In this document: piece by piece, positions 52,921 to 63,790 of the stretch
Position numbering within the stretch: position 1 is the stretch's first letter
Layout: every line of letters starts with the position of its first letter
Source: Achromobacter xylosoxidans
GTDB taxonomy: Bacteria > Pseudomonadota > Gammaproteobacteria > Burkholderiales > Burkholderiaceae_B
Reading direction: 5' to 3'
DNA length: 64,000 nucleotides
Assembly (NCBI RefSeq): GCF_001457475.1
Contig: NZ_LN831029.1
Coordinates: 744,001-808,000 of the forward strand
The notes under the pieces: model-generated
Told to the model about the DNA's origin: nothing
Database searches by the model: none
Seen by the model: only the letters and a program-made list of their open reading frames with translations
Translations under genes and position numbers: made by a program

Positions 52921-53325
52921 ATGTCTCGCCCTCGCTATCCCATCGTCCTGCGCAGCCTGCTGCGCCGCAGCCGCGTGCTGCAGATCGTCCTGCTGATTCT
53001 GTTTTCCCTGCTCGGCCAGGTACTGGCCAACGCCGCCGGCCTGCCCATACCGGGCGGCGTCATCGGCATGGTGCTGGTGCTGGCCCTGCTGGCCGCCGGC
53101 CTGTTGCGGGTGCGCAATGTGCACCGAGGCGCCAGCTGGCTGCTGGGCGAGATGCTGCTGTTCTTCGTGCCCGCGGTGATGTCGCTGCTGGACCATCGCG
53201 AATTCCTCGGCGTGCTGGGCGCAAAACTGCTGGCCGTGATCCTGCTGGGCACGGCCCTGGTCATGGTTGGCACCGCGCTGACGATCGACCTTTGCTACCG
53301 CTGGATGAACCGCCATGCGGGCTGA
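52921..53325 (+). CDS. CidA/LrgA family holin-like protein
   Basis: A 134-residue membrane protein of the CidA/LrgA family with four helices and the conserved PGGVIGMVLVL segment (about residues 43-53) and FFVPAVMSLL (about 82-91). CidA/LrgA proteins influence murein hydrolase export, cell lysis and pyruvate or acetate metabolism. It overlaps the lrgB-like gene by 11 bases and is translated with it. Confidence 0.92.
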   Translation: MSRPRYPIVLRSLLRRSRVLQIVLLILFSLLGQVLANAAGLPIPGGVIGMVLVLALLAAGLLRVRNVHRGASWLLGEMLLFFVPAVMSLLDHREFLGVLGAKLLAVILLGTALVMVGTALTIDLCYRWMNRHAG

Positions 53326-54007
53326 ATTCAATCTGCTGTTCTGGCCGTTGGCCACGGTGCTGGCCTATGTCTGCGCGCGCCTCTTCTATCGCCGCTATGC
53401 CTATTGGTGGACGTCCACGCTGGTGGTGGCGCCAGCCCTGCTGCTGATGCTGGCGTTGCTGCTGCACACCGGCTATCGCGACTACATGTCCGGCTCCCAC
53501 TGGCTGATGATGATGCTGGGGCCGGTCATCGTTGCGTTCGCGTTGCCGCTGTATGAGCAGCGCGCGCTGATCCGGCGCTATTGGCCGGTGCTGTTGGCCG
53601 GCGTGGCGGTGGGCAGCGCCATCGCGGGCGCCAGCGCCTGGCTGCTGGGCAGTCTGCTGGACCTGCCGCCGGGCCTGCGGTTGAGCCTGTTGCCGCGTTC
53701 GGTGGCCACGCCGTTCGCGGTGGCGGTGTCGTCGCACGTTGGCGGCGTGCCGGATCTGACGGCGGTGTTCGTCATTGTCACGGGGGTGTTCGGCGCGGCC
53801 ATCGGCCAGTTCATGCGACGCTGGCTGCCGCTACGCTCGGCCCTGGCGCGCGGCGCGCTGTTCGGCATGGGCGCGCATGGCGCCGGCACCGCCAAGGCGC
53901 GCGAGCTGGCGGCCGAAGAGGGCGCGGTGGCGGGCCTGGTGATGGTGATGGCGGGCCTGTTCAACGTGCTCGTCACGCCCGTCGTGGTGGTCGCCCTGCT
54001 GGCCTGA
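53315..54007 (+). CDS. lrgB: LrgB family protein
   Basis: A 230-residue membrane protein with about six helices and the LrgB signatures LLPRSVATPFAVAVS (about residues 125-139) and GMGAHGAGTAKARE (about 184-197). It is the partner of CidA/LrgA; plant and bacterial relatives act as glycolate/pyruvate-type transporters. It ends the LysR-controlled operon and converges with the LysE gene. Confidence 0.93.
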   Translation: MRAEFNLLFWPLATVLAYVCARLFYRRYAYWWTSTLVVAPALLLMLALLLHTGYRDYMSGSHWLMMMLGPVIVAFALPLYEQRALIRRYWPVLLAGVAVGSAIAGASAWLLGSLLDLPPGLRLSLLPRSVATPFAVAVSSHVGGVPDLTAVFVIVTGVFGAAIGQFMRRWLPLRSALARGALFGMGAHGAGTAKARELAAEEGAVAGLVMVMAGLFNVLVTPVVVVALLA

Positions 54008-54059
54008 GGCCAGGGTCAGTGCGTCACGAGCATCGCGGCGCGCCGGCCCCCCGGCCATG

Positions 54060-54704
54060 TCAGTGCAGCGCTTCCAGCGCCACCGGATACAGCGAGGCCA
54101 CCAGCAGCAGGGCCATGGTGATGTTGAAGGCCCGGATCGCCCAGGGTTTGTGCAGCACCCGGCGCAGCGCCGTGCCGAAGGTGACCCAGATGCCGATGCT
54201 GGGCAGGTTGACGAGGCCGCAGACCAGTGTGGCGATCACCAGGTTGGCGAAGAAGCCGGCCTGCGGCGTGTAGGTGGCGATGATGCCCACCGCCATCACC
54301 CAGGCCTTGGGGTTGACCCACTGGAAGGCCGCTGCCTGCAGGAAGGTCATCGGCTTGCCGCGCACCGCGCCTTCCTCCACGCCGCCGGAGTTGGCGATCT
54401 TCCAGGCCAGGTACAGCAGGTAGGCGGCGCCCACGTACTTCAGCACGGTGTACAGCACCGGCGCCTGCTGGAAAACCGAGCCGAGCCCGATGCCCACCAG
54501 GAAGATCATCAGCGTGAATCCCAGGTTCACGCCCAGCAGGTGCGGCATGCTGCGGCGGAAGCCGAAGTTCAGGCCGGATGCGGCCAGCATGACATTGTTC
54601 GGCCCGGGCGTGATCGAGCTGACCAGCGCGAACAGCGCCAGGGGCCCCAGCAGGGACAGGGAAGCGAGCGGCACATCGGCCAGGCTGGAAGGGAACAGCG
54701 TCAT
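54060..54704 (-). CDS. LysE family amino acid exporter
   Basis: A 214-residue LysE/RhtB transporter with six helices, the family N-terminal motif ITPGPNNVMLAASG (about residues 31-44) and FQWVNPKAWVMAVG (about 129-142). It exports amino acids or related metabolites. Its start overlaps the stop of the upstream EamA gene by four bases (ATGA). The pair is divergent from a MocR regulator. Confidence 0.92.
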   Translation of the reverse strand: MTLFPSSLADVPLASLSLLGPLALFALVSSITPGPNNVMLAASGLNFGFRRSMPHLLGVNLGFTLMIFLVGIGLGSVFQQAPVLYTVLKYVGAAYLLYLAWKIANSGGVEEGAVRGKPMTFLQAAAFQWVNPKAWVMAVGIIATYTPQAGFFANLVIATLVCGLVNLPSIGIWVTFGTALRRVLHKPWAIRAFNITMALLLVASLYPVALEALH

Positions 54705-55627
54705 TTCTTGACTCCAACGATCGCGCGGCGTCCACCGGCGATCACAACGATAACGGCGGCGGCGAACAGGAAGGTGACCATGTCCGCCGATTCGCCAAAG
54801 AACAGGGTGGCGGCCAGTACCGTCAGGAACGGTTGCAACAGCTGAATCTGCCCGACACGGGCAATGCCACCCGCGGCCAGGCCGCGATACCAGGCGAAAA
54901 ACCCCAGGAACATCGAGCCAAATGCCAGGTAGGCGCTGGCCCAGATGACGTCGGCCGCTGGCCAGGCCGCCTGTTGCGCAGCCATCCAGCCCACCGGTGC
55001 GACCAGCACCGGGGCGCTGATCACCAGCGCCCAGCAGATGGTGCGCCAGCCGCCCAGCGTGCGCGAGGCGCGCGCGCCTTCGGCATAACCCATGCCGCCC
55101 AGCAGCACGGCCAGCAACAGCCAGAAATCGCCCATCACCAGGCTGCCCTGGCCCTCGCGCAGCGCAAATGCGCAGACCAGGGCGGCGCCCACCATGGCCC
55201 AGCCCCAGAACGCCGGCGATGGCCGTTCGCCGCTGCGCCAGGCCGCGAAAACCGCCGTGGACAGGGGCAGCAGGCCGTTGAACACCGCGCCGTGCGAAGA
55301 CGCCACGGTCTGCATCGCCAGCGACGACGCCAGCGGCCAGCCCACCACGATGCCGATCGCGGCCAGGATGACGCCGGGCCATTCGCGGCGATCGGGCCGC
55401 CGGCTGCGTGTCAGCCACAACAGCGCCAGGGCCGGCACGGCCGCCAGCAGGGCCCGGCCCAGGCCCACCAGCAACGGCGGCAGCTCGGCGACGGCGACGC
55501 GGGTCATCGGCAGAGTCAGCGAGAACACCACCACCCCCAGCAGGCCGTAGCCATAGCCTTCCCAGGAGGAGGCCGCGGACGCGGCGGGAGCGACCTGGGG
55601 CGAGGGATACAGCACGGAACGGCTCAT
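54701..55627 (-). CDS. EamA/DMT family transporter
   Basis: A 308-residue, ten-helix transporter made of two EamA repeats (first from about residue 25, second from about 165). It is the first gene of a two-gene exporter operon with LysE and faces a MocR-type regulator across 136 bases containing three GGTAC half-sites. Likely exports amino acids or metabolites. Confidence 0.9.
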   Translation of the reverse strand: MSRSVLYPSPQVAPAASAASSWEGYGYGLLGVVVFSLTLPMTRVAVAELPPLLVGLGRALLAAVPALALLWLTRSRRPDRREWPGVILAAIGIVVGWPLASSLAMQTVASSHGAVFNGLLPLSTAVFAAWRSGERPSPAFWGWAMVGAALVCAFALREGQGSLVMGDFWLLLAVLLGGMGYAEGARASRTLGGWRTICWALVISAPVLVAPVGWMAAQQAAWPAADVIWASAYLAFGSMFLGFFAWYRGLAAGGIARVGQIQLLQPFLTVLAATLFFGESADMVTFLFAAAVIVVIAGGRRAIVGVKK

Positions 55628-55705
55628 CGGTGGACATCCGGAAGAAGGGGCGGTCCACAGGGCTTGCGGGTTGGCGCCATTGCTGTCACTCTACGCATAG
55701 TCATC

Positions 55706-55722
55706 GGTACAGTACCGGTACA
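55706..55722. promoter_or_regulatory. Phased GGTAC half-sites, candidate MocR operator
   Basis: GGTAC-A-GTACC (55706-55716) is immediately followed by GGTACA (55717-55722), giving overlapping palindromes GGTACAGTACC and GTACCGGTAC and two direct GGTACA repeats 11 bases apart. Direct repeats with about one-turn spacing are typical of MocR-family operators. Confidence 0.65.
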
Positions 55723-55763
55723 CTTTTGCATGTCACTTTAACCACTGGCCTGGTGAAATCCCC

Positions 55764-57197
55764 ATGACAGTTGCCTCCCCCTCCATGCCCTGGCAGCCGG
55801 TGCGCCAGGCCGACGCCACCTTGGTGGCGCAACTGGCCGACGGCCTGGCCCGCCGTATCGACGAGCAGGGCCTGCGTCCCGGCACCCGCCTGCCCTCCAT
55901 CCGCAAGATGGCCGAGCAATCCGGCGTCAGCCGGTTTACGGTGGTGGAGGCTTACGACCGGCTGGTGGCGCGCGGCCTGGTGCAGTCGCGCCGCGGCGCC
56001 GGTTTCTTCGTGCGGGCCCGCAACGGCCCGCTGGCCGCGGCCGCCGCGGTTCCCGAAAGCCAGGGTTTCACGCCGCCCGCGCGGGTGGATATCGCCTGGC
56101 TCTTGCGCAGCATGTTCCGTGAAGGTGGCGGCCCCGGCATGCCGGGCGGCGCCGGCCTGTTGCCGGCCGACTGGCTGGATCCGGACATGGTGGCGAGCGC
56201 GGTGCGCGCCGTCGGGCGGTCGGTGCGTGGCCATCTGGTGTCCTACGGGCATCCGCAGGGATTTTCGCCGCTGCGCCAGCAGATCGCGGCGTCGCTGCAG
56301 AGCGAAGGCGTGCCGGCCCATCCCGATCGCAACCTGCTCACCACCAACGGCGTCACGCACGGCCTGGACCTGATTGCCCGCCTGCTGGTGCAGCCCGGCG
56401 ACACCGTGCTGGTCGAGGATCCGGCGTGGTTCGTCATCTTCGGCCGGCTGGCCGCGTTCGGCGCGCGGCTGATCGGCGTGCCGCGCGGTCCCGATGGTCC
56501 CGACATCGCGCAGCTGGAGCAACTGGCGGCGCAGCACAAGCCCAGGCTCTTCATTGTCAACAGCGCGGTGCACAACCCCACCGGCCATACCCTGTCGGCC
56601 GGCGCCGCCTACGACATCCTGCGCATCGCCGAGCGCCACGATTTCATGGTGGTGGAAGACGACACGTATGGCGATCTGCACCCCGGCGGCGCCATGAAGC
56701 TGGCGGTGCTCGATCGCCTGAACCGCGTGATCCTGGTCAGCGGCTATTCAAAGATGCTGGCCGCCAGCCTGCGGGTCGGCTACCTGGCCGCCAATCCCGA
56801 CATCCTGCAGAAACTGGCCGACCTGAAAATGCTGGCGGGCCTGACCTCGCCCGAACTGGGCGAACGGGTGGTGCACCGGGTACTGATGGAAGGCCAGTAC
56901 CGGCGTCATATCGAGCGTGTGCGCCAGCGGGTGGACGAAGCCCGCCAGCGCTGCCTGAAAGGCCTGTTGAAGCTGGGCCTGACGGTCCCTCACGAGCCGC
57001 AGGCAGGCATGTTCGTCTGGGCCGACTGCGGCCGCGACAGCGAGGTGCTGGCCCGCGCCGCCGCCGACCGCGGCATGCTGCTGGCGCCGGGCACGCTGTT
57101 CTCGCCATCGCAGGCGCCATCCACCATGTTGCGTTTTTCGGTGTCGATGGCGGACGAACGCGGGGCCTGGAGCGTATTGGAAAAACTGTTCGGCTGA
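55764..57197 (+). CDS. MocR family regulator (GntR DNA-binding plus aminotransferase-like domain)
   Basis: A 477-residue protein with a GntR winged helix (about residues 20-90, LPSIRKMAEQSGVSRFTVVEAYDRL) joined to a fold-type I PLP domain (about 110-475). PLP-site residues are visible: Asn in HNPTGHTL, Asp in VEDDTYGDL, and the Lys in VSGYSKMLAASLRVGY. Such proteins sense amino acids or vitamin B6 intermediates through PLP. It faces the EamA/LysE exporter operon, its likely target. Confidence 0.93.
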   Translation: MTVASPSMPWQPVRQADATLVAQLADGLARRIDEQGLRPGTRLPSIRKMAEQSGVSRFTVVEAYDRLVARGLVQSRRGAGFFVRARNGPLAAAAAVPESQGFTPPARVDIAWLLRSMFREGGGPGMPGGAGLLPADWLDPDMVASAVRAVGRSVRGHLVSYGHPQGFSPLRQQIAASLQSEGVPAHPDRNLLTTNGVTHGLDLIARLLVQPGDTVLVEDPAWFVIFGRLAAFGARLIGVPRGPDGPDIAQLEQLAAQHKPRLFIVNSAVHNPTGHTLSAGAAYDILRIAERHDFMVVEDDTYGDLHPGGAMKLAVLDRLNRVILVSGYSKMLAASLRVGYLAANPDILQKLADLKMLAGLTSPELGERVVHRVLMEGQYRRHIERVRQRVDEARQRCLKGLLKLGLTVPHEPQAGMFVWADCGRDSEVLARAAADRGMLLAPGTLFSPSQAPSTMLRFSVSMADERGAWSVLEKLFG

Positions 57198-57254
57198 AAC
57201 GGCACCTGCAATAATAGGATCCAGCCCTCTCTACCTCGCCATCAAGGAATCGCC

Positions 57255-57599
57255 ATGTCCGCACCGATCAAGCCCCTGACCGACAATTTCGCCGTCGCCC
57301 CGCAACTGGGGCCCGACGACATGGCCGACGTGGCGGCCGCCGGCTACAAGAGCGTCATCATCAACCGTCCCGATTTCGAGGGCGGCCCCGACCAGCCGAC
57401 CGCCGCCGATGTGTCCAAGGCCGCCGCTGCCGCCGGTCTGAAAATCGAATACCAGCCGGTCGTCGGCAGCGCCATGACCGCCGCCGACGTGGTCCGCTTC
57501 GCCGAACTGCTGCGCACGCTGCCGGGCCCGGTGCTGGCGTACTGCCGCACCGGGACGCGTTGCACCAACCTGTTCGCTGCCGCCCAGCAACTGGGTTGA
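57255..57599 (+). CDS. DUF442/TIGR01244 sulfurtransferase-phosphatase-like protein
   Basis: A 114-residue protein of the DUF442 family with a Cys-based P-loop YCRTGTRC (Cys at about residue 97, Cys-x5-Arg spacing) as in dual-specificity phosphatases and the N-terminal domain of Blh/BigR-type sulfur-detoxification proteins. A role in persulfide or sulfur transfer is the usual inference. It lies downstream of the MocR gene with its own ribosome-binding site. Confidence 0.82.
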   Translation: MSAPIKPLTDNFAVAPQLGPDDMADVAAAGYKSVIINRPDFEGGPDQPTAADVSKAAAAAGLKIEYQPVVGSAMTAADVVRFAELLRTLPGPVLAYCRTGTRCTNLFAAAQQLG

Positions 57600-57686
57600 C
57601 GCGCATCAAGGACCCCGGGTTCGCTTGATGTGAACCTGGCGGGTTTCCGGTAGCATGGAACTTCCTCTCAAACAGGAGCAGGCAAG

Positions 57687-58151
57687 ATGTTCAAGAAGAT
57701 CCTGATTCCCACCGACGGCTCGCCGCTGTCGGCCCAAGCCGCCAACGCCGGCATTTCCTTCGCGCGCTCGGTGGGCGCTGACGTCGTCGCGCTCTACGTG
57801 ACGCAGCCGTTCGCCGCCACCATCGGTTTCGACGGCATGGCCGCGGCCTACGCCATCACCGACGAAGACTACGAGAAAGCCTCGGCCGAACAGGCCGACA
57901 AGTACCTCAAGCAGATCACCGATCGCGCCGACACCGCCGGGGTGAAGTCCGAGGCGCGCGCCGTGTCCAACTTCAACGTGGCCGACGGCATCGTCCAGGC
58001 CGCCGCCGACGCCGGTTGCGACCTGATCTTCATCGGCAGCCACGGCCGCAGCGGCCTGTCGCGCCTGCTGCTGGGCAGCGTCACCGCCAAGGTGCTGTCG
58101 CTGGCCAGCACCGCCGTGCTGGTGTACCGCGTCAAGGAAGAAAAGAAGTAA
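57687..58151 (+). CDS. Universal stress protein (UspA family)
   Basis: A 154-residue UspA-fold protein starting MFKKILIPTDGSPLS. The ATP-binding motif GSHGRSGLSRLLLGSVT (G-2x-G-9x-G-S) is complete near residues 113-129, so it is of the nucleotide-binding kind. It is typically induced by starvation or stress. It is monocistronic and followed by a terminator. Confidence 0.93.
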   Translation: MFKKILIPTDGSPLSAQAANAGISFARSVGADVVALYVTQPFAATIGFDGMAAAYAITDEDYEKASAEQADKYLKQITDRADTAGVKSEARAVSNFNVADGIVQAAADAGCDLIFIGSHGRSGLSRLLLGSVTAKVLSLASTAVLVYRVKEEKK

Positions 58152-58212
58152 CACCGCTGCCCGCCGCCGGTGTCAGGCCGCCGTCAGGCCCGCCGGCGCC
58201 GACGCATGCCAG

Positions 58213-58236
58213 GCCCCTCCCGCCGAGGGGCTTTTT
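58213..58236 (+). terminator. Rho-independent terminator after the universal stress gene
   Basis: GCCCCTC (58213-58219) and GAGGGGC (58225-58231) form a seven-pair stem with loop CCGCC, followed by TTTTT. Confidence 0.9.
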
Positions 58237-58430
58237 CATGTCCGCGCCATTCCCTATGGCGCTTATGGCTAAAGCTTGTAAACCGGCTCGCGGCGCGTAA
58301 TATTCACGGATAGTGCGGGCGCGGTTTCGCAATCCCCGAGCACACCTCTCAACGCGGCATGGCGCCCGCCGCGGCAGTATCCGGTCGGACCTGCCGCCCA
58401 TTCCTGGTGATTACTGCAAGGAACGAGGCC

Positions 58431-60542
<2,112 letters not shown>

Positions 60543-60563
60543 ATCCGGAGCTGCCCGTAACGA

Positions 60564-60593
60564 GGGCCACCCGCGCGGGTGGCCCTTTTTTCT
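60564..60593 (+). terminator. Rho-independent terminator after fusA
   Basis: GGGCCACC (60564-60571) pairs with GGTGGCCC (60578-60585) around CGCGCG (a further CG/CG pairing is possible), followed by TTTTTTC. It lies between fusA and the convergent EamA gene. Confidence 0.92.
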
Positions 60594-60603
60594 TTCTCGC
60601 GCC

Positions 60604-61560
60604 TCAGGCCGGCGCGGCGGCGCCGGCCGTCGTCGTCCGCATGCGCAAGGACGCCAGTTTCACGCCCGACAGGATCATCACGAAGCCATAGGCATGGAAT
60701 AGCTGCGGCGCCTCGCCCAGCAGCGGCCAGGCCAGCAACGCGGCATACACCGGCACCAGGAACATCGACAGGCCCGCGGTGGCGGGGCCGGCGCGGCTGA
60801 TCAGCCGGCCGTAGACGTAGTACGCGCCCAGGCTCGGCACGACCGCCAGGAACAGCAGCACCGCCGCCAGGCGCGGATCGCTCCAGGGGGGAGTGGCGCC
60901 GGCGGCGGCCTCGATCCCGGCGAAGGGCGCCAGCGCGATCGCGCCGCCCAGCATCATCGCCGCCAGCCGCGCGCCGTCCGGCACGGCCGGCAGCGTCAGG
61001 CGCTTCTGCAGCACCGTATAGAACGCCCAGCCGGTGGCGGCCAGCAGCACCCACAGGTCGCCCTGGCCGAACGCCAGCCGCGCCAGCGCCCAGGCGTCGC
61101 CGCGCGTCAGCACCACCAGCACGCCGCCCAGCGCCAGCGCCAGCCCGGCGGCGCGCAGCGGCGAGAGAGGCTTGCGCCAGATGATCGCTTCCAGCAGCGC
61201 CACCAGGATCGGGCTGCACGAGAAGATCAGGGCGATGTTGGTGGCGCTGGTGCTTTGGGCGCCGATGTACTGCGGCGCCACCGCCACGCCCATGCCCAGC
61301 ACCGCCAGCGGCAGCAGCGTGGGCAGGCCGCGCCACAGCGCCTGGCGATGCCGCAGCAAGGCCGGCGCGGCCAGCGGCAACAGGATCAGGAAGGCGATCA
61401 GCCAGCGGCCGAAGGCCAGGAAAACGGGGGGGAGGGCGGCGTCGTGGGCCCAGCGGGCGGCCACCATGTTGGAGGCGAATAGCGCCGGCGCGGCCAGGAG
61501 CATGGCGGTGCCGGACAGGCCCAGGCCGGTTCTTGCGGGTACTGCTGCTGCGTGAGACAT
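60604..61560 (-). CDS. EamA/DMT family transporter
   Basis: A 318-residue, ten-helix transporter with two EamA repeats (about residues 17-145 and 163-290). It is divergent from an Lrp/AsnC regulator across 243 bases, so an amino-acid exporter controlled by that regulator is likely. The start at 61560 is the first Met before the first helix. Confidence 0.9.
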   Translation of the reverse strand: MSHAAAVPARTGLGLSGTAMLLAAPALFASNMVAARWAHDAALPPVFLAFGRWLIAFLILLPLAAPALLRHRQALWRGLPTLLPLAVLGMGVAVAPQYIGAQSTSATNIALIFSCSPILVALLEAIIWRKPLSPLRAAGLALALGGVLVVLTRGDAWALARLAFGQGDLWVLLAATGWAFYTVLQKRLTLPAVPDGARLAAMMLGGAIALAPFAGIEAAAGATPPWSDPRLAAVLLFLAVVPSLGAYYVYGRLISRAGPATAGLSMFLVPVYAALLAWPLLGEAPQLFHAYGFVMILSGVKLASLRMRTTTAGAAAPA

Positions 61561-61741
61561 GATTTCCCGCCGCGCGGATCGGCGCGCGGCAACTGCGGTG
61601 GACTACACCGGCGCCAAGGCCGGGTTGTGCCGCGGCGCAGGCGCTGGATCCGACGGGCGGGGTAATGCCCGTCTTGCTGGAAAGTCTACGACCGGGTCGG
61701 GAAAATAGGTTTCCTGATTCCCGCCATTTCCGTAGAGATAG

Positions 61742-61785
61742 AGGAATATATATCCTATAAAATTAAGTTTTACAGGGATATTCTC
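61742..61785. promoter_or_regulatory. AT-rich inverted repeat, candidate Lrp-type operator
   Basis: An AT-rich island lies 20-65 bases upstream of the Lrp gene. GAATAT (61744-61749) and ATATTC (61778-61783) are inverted, with outward flanks AGG and TC, and enclose further A/T words such as ATATATCC. The arms lie about three helical turns apart, which suits an octameric Lrp protein. Confidence 0.45.
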
Positions 61786-61803
61786 TTCTGCGGATTCTCA
61801 GCC

Positions 61804-62274
61804 GTGTCCACCCCGCCCAAAATCGACGAAACCGACCGCAAGATCCTGCGCGCGCTGCGCACCGATGGCCGCCTCACCAACCTGAAACTGGCCGAGCAGG
61901 TGGGCCTGTCGCCCACGCCCTGCTGGAACCGGGTCAAGGCCTTGGAGGACGCGGGCGTGATCGAGGGCTACGCGGCGCTGTTGAACCAGAAGGCGCTGGG
62001 CCTGCCCGACACGGTGATGATCGAGGTCACGCTCGAACACCACGACGACGACACGCTGGCGCGCTTCGGCGAGGCGATCACGCGCCTGCCGCAGGTAGTG
62101 GAGGCGTTCCTGGTGACGGGCGAATACGACTACCTGATCAAGGTCGCGGTGGCGGGCACCGAAGGCTATGAGGAATTCCTGCGCAAGCGGCTCTACAAGC
62201 TGCCCGGCGTGCGCCACAGCCGCTCGACCTTCGTGCTCAAGCGCCTCAAGCACACGCCGTCGGTCGAACCCTGA
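61804..62274 (+). CDS. Lrp/AsnC family transcriptional regulator
   Basis: A 156-residue regulator starting with GTG at 61804. The N-terminal helix-turn-helix (LRTDGRLTNLKLAEQVGLSP, about residues 19-38) is followed by an AsnC ligand-binding RAM domain with VTGEYDYLIKVAV near residue 103. It is divergent from an EamA exporter gene that it probably controls in response to an amino acid. Confidence 0.93.
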   Translation: MSTPPKIDETDRKILRALRTDGRLTNLKLAEQVGLSPTPCWNRVKALEDAGVIEGYAALLNQKALGLPDTVMIEVTLEHHDDDTLARFGEAITRLPQVVEAFLVTGEYDYLIKVAVAGTEGYEEFLRKRLYKLPGVRHSRSTFVLKRLKHTPSVEP

Positions 62275-62286
62275 CGGCGCGCGGGG

Positions 62287-63096
62287 TCAGCCGCGCAGGA
62301 ACGATTCGATGGCGCCATTGAAGGCGCGCGGGTTGCCCAGGTTCATGCCGTGCGACGAGCCGGCGATGTCGACGCGCCGCGCCTGGGGCAGCCACTGCGC
62401 CAGCGCGTCGAGTACCGCCGGGTAGGGCGCGGGGCTGAGCGCGCCGCCGATCAGCAGCGTCGGCAGGGCCAGCGAACCGATCTGTTCCGGGCTCAGGGTG
62501 GCGGGCGTTTCGCGGGCCTGGCCGAACAGCGTGCCGGCGTTGTCGCGCACCATCTCCTTGAACCAGGGCACCATGCGCTGCCAGGTGTCCGGCCCTGTCA
62601 CGGTGTCGACGAACAGCGCCAGGCCCTCTTCGAGCGCGCCGTCGCGGATCAATTCCAGCGCGCGCTGACGGAAGCCGCCGCGCAGATCGTTGTCTCCGGG
62701 CAGCGGCAGGCCCGGGTCGGCCAGCGTCAGGCTGCGCAGCGCGTCCGGGCGCGCCAGCGCCGCCTCCAGCGCCACGCGGCCGCCGCGCGAATGGCCTACC
62801 AGGTGGGCCGGCTGGCCCGCGACCTGGTCGATGAAGGCCAGCACGTCGGCGCCATGCTGCGCCACCGAAAACCCCTCGCCTTCGCCATCCCAGGTTTCGG
62901 GCCAGTAGCGCCGCAGGCACACCGCCAGCACCCGGAACGAGCGACCCAGCGGCGCTATCTGCGACTTCCAGTAGCGACAGTCCGACAGCGAGCCATGCAC
63001 CAGCACCAGGGGCTCGCCCTCGCCGTATTCGGTGTAGGACATGGCATAGCCGCCGATGTCGGCGGTTTGCAGGGGCAGGACGGGTTCTGAACGCAT
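62287..63096 (-). CDS. Alpha/beta hydrolase
   Basis: A 269-residue cytosolic hydrolase with HGS oxyanion segment near residue 35, nucleophile elbow GHSRGG near 101-106, and catalytic His in AGSSHGMN near the C-terminus. It resembles haloperoxidase/lactonase-type hydrolases. The start at 63096 gives MRSEPVLPLQ; an ATG 57 bases upstream adds a non-homologous leader. It converges with the Lrp gene with 12 bases between stop codons. Substrate unknown. Confidence 0.86.
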   Translation of the reverse strand: MRSEPVLPLQTADIGGYAMSYTEYGEGEPLVLVHGSLSDCRYWKSQIAPLGRSFRVLAVCLRRYWPETWDGEGEGFSVAQHGADVLAFIDQVAGQPAHLVGHSRGGRVALEAALARPDALRSLTLADPGLPLPGDNDLRGGFRQRALELIRDGALEEGLALFVDTVTGPDTWQRMVPWFKEMVRDNAGTLFGQARETPATLSPEQIGSLALPTLLIGGALSPAPYPAVLDALAQWLPQARRVDIAGSSHGMNLGNPRAFNGAIESFLRG

Positions 63097-63239
63097 CGGA
63101 TCGGGGTTGGGAAAGCCAGGCGGGCATTCTAGCCGGTTCGCTCCCCCGTCCACGGCACGCCCGCGCCCGCGGCGGGGGCATTGGCGGGGGCTGATAAACT
63201 CGTTTCCCGATCTTTTTTCCCTTGAACGGAGTTCGCCAG

Positions 63240-63737
63240 ATGTCCCCCGCCACCCCCGCCGATATTCCCGAGTCCGCCCAACGCGTCGCCCGACTGCTCG
63301 CCGAAATGGGTCATGACAAGCCGGTGGTGGTGCTACCGCAGACCGGCAAAACCTCGGCGGAAGCGGCCGCGGGGCTGGGCTGCGAAGTGGCCCAGATCGC
63401 CAAGTCGATCATCTTCCGCCGGGCCGCGGACGATGCGCCGGTGCTGGTCATCGCCAGCGGCGTCAATCGCGTCGATGAGGCCAAGGTCGCGCAGCAGGTC
63501 GGCGCCCTGGCCAAGGCCGACGCCAAGTTCGTGCGCGACATGACCGGCTACGCCATCGGCGGCGTCTGCCCCATCGGCCACGCGGTCAAGCCGGTCATGC
63601 TGCTCGACCAGGACCTGTTCCAGTACGACAGCCTGTGGGCGGCGGCGGGGCACCCGCACGCCGTGTTCAACCTGACGCCGCAGCAGTTGGCCGCCATGAC
63701 CGGCGCGCCGGTTGCGGACGTCGCGCAGCGCGCCTAG
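63240..63737 (+). CDS. YbaK/EbsC-type aminoacyl-tRNA deacylase
   Basis: A 165-residue YbaK/ProX-domain protein. Typical segments are AQIAKSIIFR with the conserved Lys (about residues 52-61), GYAIGGVCPIGH with GxxxPxGH (about 102-113), and FNLTPQQLAAMTG at the C-terminus. The family hydrolyses mischarged tRNA such as Ala- or Cys-tRNA(Pro). The start at 63240 is supported by GGAG eight bases upstream. Confidence 0.92.
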   Translation: MSPATPADIPESAQRVARLLAEMGHDKPVVVLPQTGKTSAEAAAGLGCEVAQIAKSIIFRRAADDAPVLVIASGVNRVDEAKVAQQVGALAKADAKFVRDMTGYAIGGVCPIGHAVKPVMLLDQDLFQYDSLWAAAGHPHAVFNLTPQQLAAMTGAPVADVAQRA

Positions 63738-63790
63738 CGTTGCCTGTCCGCCGGACCGCCGGCCTCAGGGTCCCGCGCGGGACGTAGCGG

